This document shows positions 1-6,064 of a stretch of DNA of 9,374 nucleotides, in pieces. Source of the stretch: Actinotignum schaalii (GTDB taxonomy: Bacteria > Actinomycetota > Actinomycetes > Actinomycetales > Actinomycetaceae); NCBI GenBank assembly GCA_946222725.1, contig CAMIHT010000055.1:1-9374 (forward strand), in the 5' to 3' direction. The notes below the pieces were generated by a model. That model worked only from the letters and a program-made list of their open reading frames with translations, had not been told where the DNA came from and did not search any database. Each line of letters opens with the position of its first letter. Within the stretch, counting starts at the first letter, position 1. Position numbers and translations under genes: made by a program.

Positions 1-787
1 CCGTTTACTTCACGCCAGACGATTCCGGAATTACCCCCGCTCGTGCGGGGAAGAGTCACCACCATATAAGGAGGAGTTTATGGGGTTGGAATTACCCCCG
101 CTCGTGCGGGGAAGAGCTGCCTTGCCTTTGATGATCGCGCCGCTCTGAGGAATTACCCCCGCTCGTGCGGGGAAGAGTCCATGTAGACCGGGTAATACCA
201 GGGTTCGACAGAATTACCCCCGCTCGTGCGGGGAAGAGATTACTTTGGCGTCGCTGATGGTGAGGTTCGTGGAATTACCCCCGCTCGTGCGGGGAAGAGA
301 AATTTCAGCAAAGAAAAACGCTTGGAGATCAGGAATTACCCCCGCTCGTGCGGGGAAGAGGCCCGGCCCGCGTCCCATAGCAAGCTGCCCAGGGAATTAC
401 CCCCGCTCGTGCGGGGAAGAGAAAAATGCGCGTAAGTGCCGTTAGGTGCGGGGGGAATTACCCCCGCTCGTGCGGGGAAGAGTCCATATAAGCGGGACAG
501 CCATGTCCCCATTCGGAATTACCCCCGCTCGTGCGGGGAAGAGCGGTTAGGGCTTTCTCGGATGGTAGGTTGTCCGGAATTACCCCCGCTCGTGCGGGGA
601 AGAGATCATCCTCTCGATAGGGATGCGGCTGATTTCGGAATTACCCCCGCTCGTGCGGGGAAGAGCGCTAAGCGAGGGCCTAGCCCGTGAGATTCGCGGA
701 ATTACCCCCGCTCGTGCGGGGAAGAGCTCCCCGCGCGGGTGAGGTATCCGGCTTCGCTGGAATTACCCCCGCTCGTGCGGGGAAGAG
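1..787 (-). CRISPR. Type I-E CRISPR array, 13 repeats visible, continues past the left edge
   Basis: Thirteen 29-bp repeats start at 27, 88, 149, 210, 271, 332, 393, 454, 515, 576, 637, 698 and 759, an exact 61-bp period, separating 12 complete 32-bp spacers; bases 1-26 are a cut spacer. All repeats are identical except the one at 210, whose first plus-strand base is A instead of G. Read on the minus strand, the repeat has a 5' CTCTT, a CCCCGC/GCGGGG stem around an ACGA loop, and an 8-nt tail GTAATTCC. This is the normal polarity of type I-E repeats, where Cas6e cuts at the 3' base of the stem and leaves the 8-nt tail as the crRNA 5' handle. The cas genes and leader lie at the right end, so the repeat at 759-787 is leader-proximal and carries the newest spacer. 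I recognise no spacer target. Confidence 0.98.
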
Positions 788-919
788 ACCGCCTGACCTG
801 GTTGTTTATCGGCGGCGGACCCGGAAATCGCAATGGAACAGAGTTCCAGATTTGCGGCTCGCCGGAAGATGCGCCGGTGTGCTGGGCACAGCAACCACGT
901 CAGTTCCCACCTCTTAAAT
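788..919 (-). promoter_or_regulatory. CRISPR leader region
   Basis: This 132-bp stretch without a gene lies between the cas2 stop and the leader-proximal repeat, where type I-E leaders sit; it would drive pre-crRNA transcription and mark the repeat for spacer insertion by Cas1-Cas2. It contains a candidate promoter (805-833). An AT-rich patch at about 911-950 straddles the cas2 end. The leader may extend further right, because the cas2 reading frame has an unusual 3' extension that could overlie leader DNA. The assignment rests on position and array polarity, not on a recognised leader motif. Confidence 0.65.
805..833 (-). promoter_or_regulatory. Candidate promoter for the pre-crRNA
   Basis: On the minus strand, TTGCGA (828-833) and GATAAA (805-810) are separated by exactly 17 bp; each matches the sigma-70 consensus at 4 of 6 positions. 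Transcription would begin about 10 bp before the first repeat. The placement fits a leader promoter, but such matches are common by chance. Confidence 0.4.
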
Positions 920-1396
920 TTAGCTTATTTCGCCCTGCCTATCTTTATCGGACACAGGCTCGTGCCCCCGATTATCCCGTTTGGCTATAGTGACCGTGCG
1001 CTTGCGAACCCGGCTCCTCCGTTCGCGATGAATCGGCGCATTGCTATCCGAATCGGGAGAGCTGAGCGGAGCACCCGGCAGATTGCCATCATCTGCTTCC
1101 GTAGCACCTGCATCCTCCGCACCCATCCCGATAAGCAGCATGCCGTCCAGATCAAGGACTGGGCGACTGCCGGTTCCCGTACTGCGCAGAGCGAAGCCTT
1201 GCTCACGGGCGGCGTCGTTATAAATAAGAGTGAGGCTGCCGGAACCTGCGGCGGATACGGCACGTTCCCACAAATTGTCCCGCACTCGCGCGGAAACAAC
1301 TCCCACGTATAATCCGGTGGTCACCTCGGAAAGAAACCTGCTCAAGTATCCGCGCAGGTGATCTGGGATGGCGACCGCATTAACAACAACGAACAT
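920..1396 (-). CDS. cas2: CRISPR-associated endonuclease Cas2, type I-E, with C-terminal extension
   Basis: Cas2 dimers bridge two Cas1 dimers to form the spacer integrase. The 158-residue product starts with the type I-E pattern: MFVVVNAVAI, then HLRGYLSRFLSEV, GLYVGVVSARVRDNLWE, and LDLDGMLLIG at residues 81-90, closely parallel to the E. coli Cas2 I recall (about 94 residues). After residue 91 come roughly 67 more residues, first Asp/Ser/Gly-rich and then strongly basic (RERRSRVRKR at 124-133). This tail does not resemble the DnaQ exonuclease domain fused to some type I-E Cas2 proteins, and I recognise no fold in it; it may be non-conserved read-through over former leader sequence. The ATG follows an AGGAG that overlaps the cas1 stop, with a 9-bp gap. 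It is the last gene of the cas operon, beside the array. Confidence 0.93.
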   Translation of the reverse strand: MFVVVNAVAIPDHLRGYLSRFLSEVTTGLYVGVVSARVRDNLWERAVSAAGSGSLTLIYNDAAREQGFALRSTGTGSRPVLDLDGMLLIGMGAEDAGATEADDGNLPGAPLSSPDSDSNAPIHRERRSRVRKRTVTIAKRDNRGHEPVSDKDRQGEIS

Positions 1397-1405
1397 CCCG
1401 CACTC

Positions 1406-2350
1406 CTATCCGTACTGGATGTGGCCGGAAACTTCAATGTTATTACCAGAGATGAGTCGGTCGTCGTCGCGTGCGGGGAGGAAAGGCTGGAGGATGTCCA
1501 TGATGGTGGCGAGCATATCGGGAAGAATGCGGTGGTCTACGATAGCTCTCCGCACCGCTTTGCGAACGGCAATCATGGGGTCTTCTTCACGCGCGGCCGC
1601 GCAAACTAGGGGAATCGTTACGCTCGGTTTGTACAGATCCGCGAGGTCAAAAAGTAAGGAGCGCGCGTCGCCGCGGTGAATAATCCCCAGCGCTGGGTTG
1701 ATTCCCAGCGCGGCACACACGGAAGCTGCGCAACCGTAAAGGATTGAATTCGCCAAGTTCAGGCCGGCATTGACCGGGTCGTCCGAGGAAGTATCACGTG
1801 CGAAGCTCCCGGTTCCATATTTTGCTGCCATCGTGCGGTAGGTATTGCGCATGAGCTGCCCCTCCAGCCCGCGCATGGTGGCAATAGAACTGCCAGGCGC
1901 ATTCTCCACCCCGAGCTGCTTTTTGTAGAGCACCAGGGCGGCTTCGCGCTGCCGGGCTTCATTACTCACCAGCCGGGCTTGTGCAATGGCCCATCGTGCG
2001 CTCGAGGTGAGCGGTGTGGCGTGGGTATACAGGGGCACGCCTCCTCCGCCGGTGATAAGAACGGTGGTTCCGGCGCGGGCACAGGAGGTCAGCGCTGCGC
2101 TAGAAATTGAGGTTCCGGGGCCCAAGGTAAGCACTGCTAACCCGGCTACGGGGAGTTGGATCGCCCGGGCACGGGTGCCTTCCAAGGATCCATTCTTTCC
2201 TTCCCGGCCGGCATCGTAAGCCACTACGCCCGTGCGCGATTGGCGGATTTGCACGTATTCGAGGTAGAGGAAGGAGACCCGGTCCTCAAGGCGCACCTGT
2301 TCGCTCGCCTTGATAGTGCGGAAGGCCAGAGCCTCATCTGAGTAAGCCAT
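1406..2350 (-). CDS. cas1: CRISPR-associated integrase Cas1, type I-E
   Basis: Cas1 is the metal-dependent integrase that inserts new spacers at the leader-repeat junction. The 314-residue protein carries the type I-E catalytic set: E163 in GLEGQLMRN, H225 in GIIHRGDARS, and D235 and D238 in LLFDLADLYKP. The spacing H, +10, +13 matches E. coli H208, D218 and D221. Length is normal for the family. The ATG is preceded by AAGGAG five bases upstream, inside the last codons of cas3; the cas3 stop ends 2 bp before this start, so the two genes are probably translated in series. No frameshift or lost catalytic residue is seen, so the integrase looks functional even though the upstream effector genes are missing. 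The C-terminus (about residues 293-314) is polar and may be flexible. Confidence 0.96.
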   Translation of the reverse strand: MAYSDEALAFRTIKASEQVRLEDRVSFLYLEYVQIRQSRTGVVAYDAGREGKNGSLEGTRARAIQLPVAGLAVLTLGPGTSISSAALTSCARAGTTVLITGGGGVPLYTHATPLTSSARWAIAQARLVSNEARQREAALVLYKKQLGVENAPGSSIATMRGLEGQLMRNTYRTMAAKYGTGSFARDTSSDDPVNAGLNLANSILYGCAASVCAALGINPALGIIHRGDARSLLFDLADLYKPSVTIPLVCAAAREEDPMIAVRKAVRRAIVDHRILPDMLATIMDILQPFLPARDDDRLISGNNIEVSGHIQYG

Positions 2351-2352
2351 GT

Positions 2353-5052
2353 TTACTCCTTCCCGGTGGCGGGCTGTGCCGGTGCGCCCGAGCAGTGGGG
2401 ATCCGGAATGCTACCCGGCACAACGAGCCCGATGAGCGGATCGTAATGAGCTGCGCCGTCGTTTAAAACGTGGTACCGGCAGAGTAGCGACGGCGCATTT
2501 TCAAGCGATGTCGCATCCGTAAACAGTGTTTTCGCACGACCCGTAACCGTGACCGGAACGGACGCACGCAAAGCGCGGCGTATGCCTTCACGGTCACTGC
2601 CGCGCAGTTTCACCAAATCTTCAGGGTCCCCGGTCCACGCGCCGGGGATAATATCCGGATCACCGCATACAATCAGGCGGGTGGTTTCAACTTCGATGAG
2701 CCTGGTTGAGCGCTCATCCCCGAGGTTTTTATCACGTTGCGTCATGGCAGCGAAGGATTTTACCTGGGAGCTTTCGCTCAGGCACTCCTTCATATCGTAC
2801 GTAGCGTTCCGGGCGCGGATTGCCGCCAGCGATTTCTTCGCGAATTCATTGAGTTCATCGGGTTTATCTTCCTCAATATCCGCCAGCAGCAGGGTGCCAG
2901 TATCTACAAATTCCTGGCAATCCTCCGGGATTCGGATGTTGTTGTGTTCTTTGAGCCATTTCTCCACGCGCGCAAGTTCGCTGGCTAGGTACGGTAGCTG
3001 TTGCCCCTCGCTGCCATTAATAGCGACGACGGACACTCGCGGCCCGCTCAGTCCCGGCACTCGGGTGGCGCGGTTCGGATCGGCGGAACGCCACAGGCGC
3101 CCGGCACGCTGAATGAGGGACGCGGCCGGGCATAGCTCGGTGCGGAGCAGGTCGAGGTCAATATCGAGGGAGGCTTCGATTGCTTGGGTTCCGATAACCG
3201 TGAGCGCCGCGCCCGTGCTACCCGATCCGATTTCGTGTTCGAGGAGTTCAGCGTTACGACGGCGATGCTCAGCTGTCATGCGGGAATGGAGGATAACAAC
3301 GTTGCCCTCGGCGGCGAGGGCTCGGGTGAGTTCCTGGGCACGCGCGACTGTATTGCACATGACTCCGATGCGGGCCTGGGGGTAACGCCGCCGCTGGTCA
3401 CGCACCCAATCGCGGTGCGAACTAACGAGCTTGCAATGCTTTTCGGTACTACGGTCAATAGTGAGGGTACGGGGCGGGCCGTCGGGGCGAATACTCCGCA
3501 ACTGGGTTCCGGTGGTATCCAGGTTTTCCAGGAGGGGGAAGTGCGCTTCGCCTTGCGGGGGTTGGCCCGTATACGCCTCGAGGTAGGTGGCGCGTTGATC
3601 GCTGGCGAGGGTGGCGGAAAGGAAGGTGACCCGGGTGTTCGTGGCGCGCAGCCAGAGCAGAAGGTTGCTGAGGAGACCGCTCTGGTACTGATCGAGGGTG
3701 TGGACCTCGTCCACAACAACGTGGGCATTGGCCAGGGCGAGGAGCCGCAGGTGTGTCCATTTTGCGGGTAGGGCGCCCAGGAGTGCCTGGTCCACTGTGC
3801 CGACGCAGACGGGTGCCAGGAGGCGGGAGCTTCCGGAGCGAACGAAGTCGGTGGGGAAAAGGCCGGCCGTGCTAGCGCCGTGCTCTGTGGATGCGGTTCT
3901 GCTGGTACGCGGGGTAGCACCGGAGTCCTCCCCCACGGTGACCGGTTGATTATAAAAATCTTCGGTGGAGGCGAGGGAATGCGCGAGCGAAGCCACATTG
4001 GGAGTACCTGCGTAGTAGCGCTGGATGCGCCGTATGAGCGCATTCGAGGTAGCTTGGGTGGGAAGCAGGAAAATAAGGCGTTCGTTCGCGGTGGCGTGCC
4101 GGAGTAGAGCCGCTTCGGTTTTGCCGACGCCGGTGGGCGCCATAACATTCCACAGTCCACCCCCTACCCGGGTGGCTTCTTCCTGGAGCGGGCGAGGCGT
4201 ACGGTTGCCGAGGATTGCCCGTTGGCTTTGCTCGGCGGATTCCCAGCCGTGGTACACACCAACGGTTTCTTCGATGCGGGCACGGGCACGGGCGCGGCAC
4301 GCGGTAATCCACCCGTCTGGATCATCAAGGGTGAGTTTCCCGGCCGCGAGGAATTCCTGCTGAGCGGCCACCCATTCGGTTCCCGAAGCAATGCGGTCGG
4401 CTAGTACGGTGAGACCGGAAAGCAGGATTGTTGCGGTTGGCGAAAGCTCGGCGGGAAGATCAGCCCGGGTTATTCCGATGCCTTCTTCCAAGCAGGTGAG
4501 GAGATCATCGGCCAGGGAAAGCCAGCCGGTGCTTTCCATTTGTGATAGGAACATGTCGGTTTGCGCGTCGTCGTACCAACGAGGAACGTCAAAGTGTCCG
4601 TGATGCCCGAGCGCTGGAAGAAACGGCCAACAAGACCACGCACTATCGTCCAGGATGAGAGGAGCGCGCCACAGCAACAGCCCAGAAATAATTTGGTGAT
4701 AGCGAGCATCTTCTCCGAAAATCTCACGAAAGTATTCTTCACACTCTCCGAGTTTTGTGAGAGTGGGCTCGCTGCGTTGCAACTGTGTACGCAGATCGTC
4801 CCATTCCGGTCCGCGACTACCTCTCTGGTATTGAAAAACTGGGTTAGCTTTCCCAATGTCGTGGCTGCCGGCCACCCATTCCACAACACTACGCGATACG
4901 GATGCACCCAGGACTTCCCGCAAACCTGGGCGTAGCCAAACATCGTACAGTTCCCCCGCAACCGTCGCGGTATCGAGAAGATGCGCCAGAAGCGGATAAG
5001 GATTTTCAGTGCTGCGCTGTTTCGCCCAGACGCGGGGATGCGTAGGGATCAT
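2353..5052 (-). CDS. cas3: CRISPR-associated nuclease-helicase Cas3, type I-E
   Basis: Cas3 is recruited by Cascade to an R-loop, nicks the displaced strand and degrades it while unwinding. From the ATG at 5052 it is 899 residues with the usual order. An N-terminal HD nuclease has H24 and SHDIGK with H64-D65, and a further His cluster GHHGH near 149-153. A superfamily-2 helicase follows: Walker A APTGVGKT at 305-312, DEVH at 448-451, SAT at 479-481, GTQAIEASLD near 621-630 and QRAGRLWR at 648-655. A Cas3 C-terminal region follows to the end. I chose the ATG at 5052 because it forms an ATGA overlap with the cas6e stop and has an AGG just upstream; the frame stays open to a TTG at 5082. No motif is broken. 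Without Cascade it would have no normal means of recruitment. Confidence 0.96.
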   Translation of the reverse strand: MIPTHPRVWAKQRSTENPYPLLAHLLDTATVAGELYDVWLRPGLREVLGASVSRSVVEWVAGSHDIGKANPVFQYQRGSRGPEWDDLRTQLQRSEPTLTKLGECEEYFREIFGEDARYHQIISGLLLWRAPLILDDSAWSCWPFLPALGHHGHFDVPRWYDDAQTDMFLSQMESTGWLSLADDLLTCLEEGIGITRADLPAELSPTATILLSGLTVLADRIASGTEWVAAQQEFLAAGKLTLDDPDGWITACRARARARIEETVGVYHGWESAEQSQRAILGNRTPRPLQEEATRVGGGLWNVMAPTGVGKTEAALLRHATANERLIFLLPTQATSNALIRRIQRYYAGTPNVASLAHSLASTEDFYNQPVTVGEDSGATPRTSRTASTEHGASTAGLFPTDFVRSGSSRLLAPVCVGTVDQALLGALPAKWTHLRLLALANAHVVVDEVHTLDQYQSGLLSNLLLWLRATNTRVTFLSATLASDQRATYLEAYTGQPPQGEAHFPLLENLDTTGTQLRSIRPDGPPRTLTIDRSTEKHCKLVSSHRDWVRDQRRRYPQARIGVMCNTVARAQELTRALAAEGNVVILHSRMTAEHRRRNAELLEHEIGSGSTGAALTVIGTQAIEASLDIDLDLLRTELCPAASLIQRAGRLWRSADPNRATRVPGLSGPRVSVVAINGSEGQQLPYLASELARVEKWLKEHNNIRIPEDCQEFVDTGTLLLADIEEDKPDELNEFAKKSLAAIRARNATYDMKECLSESSQVKSFAAMTQRDKNLGDERSTRLIEVETTRLIVCGDPDIIPGAWTGDPEDLVKLRGSDREGIRRALRASVPVTVTGRAKTLFTDATSLENAPSLLCRYHVLNDGAAHYDPLIGLVVPGSIPDPHCSGAPAQPATGKE

Positions 5053-5726
5053 GAAAGTACCTGGACGGAAAGCAGCCCGCAACCGTAGCTTTTTGCACGG
5101 CCAACGCCGCTCAGCTGCAGGCGTTGGAGCTCCGCGCTATCGCCTACCACCGCGACGCCATCAATGGTGTCAATGCATAGATTATGGAACGTATCTCCCT
5201 GTCCGGACTTCAGCACTTCCCTGTGCGCGGAGCTAATAGCGACTTCGTGTAATGCCGGATCGAGTTTTTTCTGCAGCCAGGTTGAAAGCGTGGGAGTATT
5301 TGAAGCCCCGGTTTCCGCACCATCTTGAGGAATATTCCGAACAACCTTTTTCCCGCGACGCTCAACGGCGTTAACCGCCACCCGGAACATTACAGGCGTT
5401 CCCACCGGGAAGACAGGGATTTCTTTTTCCTTAGTCAGCGCTTCGGCAGGGAGATTGAGGGCCGGTATTGGTTCTGTAGATTGCACCAAGAAGAACGGGG
5501 CCTGACCCGGAATGTGATCGAGGCGGAAAAGAATCCCCATCTCAGCGCGCGGCCGATCAGCATCAGCTTGAGGGAATAACGCCATGATCGCACGATGACG
5601 CACCTTGTGATCGCCGATATTCCAACCCGATCATGGCTTATGCAAGGCAATCCGAGATAGCAGCGAGTGGACCGGAACTTTGGTGAGGAAAACGCGGCGT
5701 GGCTCCGCGGTGAGATCATCTGCCAT
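5049..5726 (-). pseudogene. cas6e: cas6e (casE) interrupted by an in-frame TGA
   Basis: Cas6e cuts pre-crRNA at the base of each repeat hairpin and stays in Cascade. An ATG at 5726 with GGAG upstream opens a frame with the first strand VFLTKVPV (residues 12-19), but codon 32 is TGA (5631-5633). The same frame then continues without another stop to 5049: KVRHRAIMALFP at 41-52, ILFRLD, VMFRV, LSTWLQKKL, and the C-terminal glycine loop GVGRAKSYGCGLLS. The pattern follows E. coli CasE throughout; H44 aligns with catalytic H20. The frame can restart at GTG 5603 (184 residues). That product would keep the histidine as residue 3 but lose the first beta strand of the N-terminal fold, and no good Shine-Dalgarno precedes it. 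A single C-to-T change of an Arg CGA codon would explain the stop. A sequencing error or read-through cannot be excluded. Confidence 0.85.
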
Positions 5727-5812
5727 AAAAACTCCATTGCCTTGGCGCGTGAAATAAACGGGCGCTACCCGCGGATACTAGCTATTCGAAACGACGCTAC
5801 TTCAATTGTGCA

Positions 5813-5870
5813 TGAGGTGACGACGTGATTCCAGTACTCGCCCGCTTTTCCGAAGTTATAGCTCACCTCA
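5813..5870. repeat. Perfect 8-bp inverted repeat upstream of cas6e
   Basis: TGAGGTGA at 5813-5820 and TCACCTCA at 5863-5870 are perfect reverse complements separated by 42 bp. The right arm touches the TATAAC at 5855-5860 when read on the minus strand. It could be an operator pair for the cas promoter or a chance match. Confidence 0.4.
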
Positions 5871-5920
5871 GGAAGTCGCAGAGCTAGAACAATGTTCCGC
5901 TGCGATTTCCAGACCCGCTG

Positions 5921-5935
5921 CCAATAAACTATTGG
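5921..5935. repeat. Small AT-rich hairpin
   Basis: CCAATA (5921-5926) and TATTGG (5930-5935) pair around an AAC loop, and two more pairs can form if one G is bulged. It lies 9 bp from the repeat-like hairpin. Function unknown. Confidence 0.4.
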
Positions 5936-5944
5936 GCAGGCATT

Positions 5945-5965
5945 CTCTTCCCCGCAAAAGCGGGG
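5945..5965 (+). repeat. Solitary CRISPR-repeat-like hairpin
   Basis: On the plus strand CTCTT is followed by CCCCGC, AAAA and GCGGGG. This matches the first 21 bases of the array repeat (in crRNA polarity) at 19 of 21 positions, with both differences in the loop, so the stem cut by Cas6e is intact. The 8 bases that follow (5966-5973) do not match the GTAATTCC handle. Its orientation is opposite to the array. It could be the degenerate last repeat of a lost array, a crRNA-like regulatory RNA, or a coincidental match within a cas5e remnant whose Arg/Gly codons are GC-rich. No U-tract follows, so it is a poor intrinsic terminator on either strand. Confidence 0.55.
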
Positions 5966-6001
5966 CACCCACAATAGAATCTAAGCTTTCACGCTGCGCC
6001 A

Positions 6002-6018
6002 AAGCGCCACCAGCGCTT
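6002..6018 (-). terminator. Candidate terminator of the aldo/keto reductase gene
   Basis: AAGCGC and GCGCTT pair perfectly around a 5-base loop, 46 bp past the reductase stop. On the minus strand the hairpin ends in a short T-run only (CTTTGG), so termination efficiency is doubtful. Confidence 0.35.
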
Positions 6019-6064
6019 CCCCACCTTCCCTGCTGACCTGCTCATCCCCCCCCGGAACCAGCCC

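Larger units (their letters stand above)
5765..5987 (-). pseudogene. Possible remnant of the cas5e 3' end
   Basis: Cas5e normally precedes cas6e in type I-E operons and caps the crRNA 5' handle in Cascade. Here two short frames carry fragments reminiscent of its C-terminal half. One (5934-5984) reads LDSIV and then LLRGRECLP, close to the family's LGRRxCxP segment. The other (5795-5881) reads LPEVSYNFGKAGEYWNHVV followed by TIEVA, similar to the final DxPVSF...Y..R.V..xxV stretch. The frames differ by one base, so a frameshift or small deletion would separate them, and the spacing between the motifs is shorter than in intact Cas5e. Nothing earlier in Cas5e is visible; sequence to the right of about 5987 does not fit. 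The call comes from recall of the family pattern and is tentative; the open frame could equally be noncoding. Confidence 0.35.
5727..6064. other. Deletion-scar candidate where cas8e, cse2, cas7e and cas5e are expected
   Basis: These 338 bp separate the aldo/keto reductase stop from the cas6e start. No convincing intact gene lies here on either strand. It holds the possible cas5e remnant, a lone CRISPR-repeat-like hairpin, an 8-bp inverted repeat, a small AT-rich hairpin, a terminator-like hairpin near the reductase and a run of eight C at 6046-6053. A minus-strand TATAAC at 5855-5860 could be a -10 element for the cas operon, but I see no matching -35. Confidence 0.5.

Noticed and set aside
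483..514. 6-bp inverted repeat GGGACA/TGTCCC inside a spacer
   Set aside because: It is a property of the captured foreign DNA, not evidence of function in this locus.
226..917. Short plus-strand ORFs through the array, with repeated peptides such as GITPARAGK, ELPPLVRGR and NYPRSCGEE
   Set aside because: They are the CRISPR repeat translated in three frames. The 61-bp period is not a multiple of three, so frames rotate. They are not genes.
833..1312. 159-residue plus-strand ORF over the leader and cas2
   Set aside because: It is antisense to a well-supported Cas2 and has no recognisable domain.
5052..5082. Upstream TTG start for cas3 at 5082
   Set aside because: It would overlap cas6e by 34 bp, is a rare start codon, and the ATG at 5052 forms a typical ATGA coupling.
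5435..5737. 100-residue minus-strand ORF starting MEFLWQMISPR
   Set aside because: It overlaps cas6e in another frame, and its residues show no Cas6e or other family pattern; the cas6e frame on both sides of the TGA explains the sequence better.
6046..6053. Run of eight C, possible phase-variable tract
   Set aside because: It lies outside any gene and I see no promoter that it would tune.
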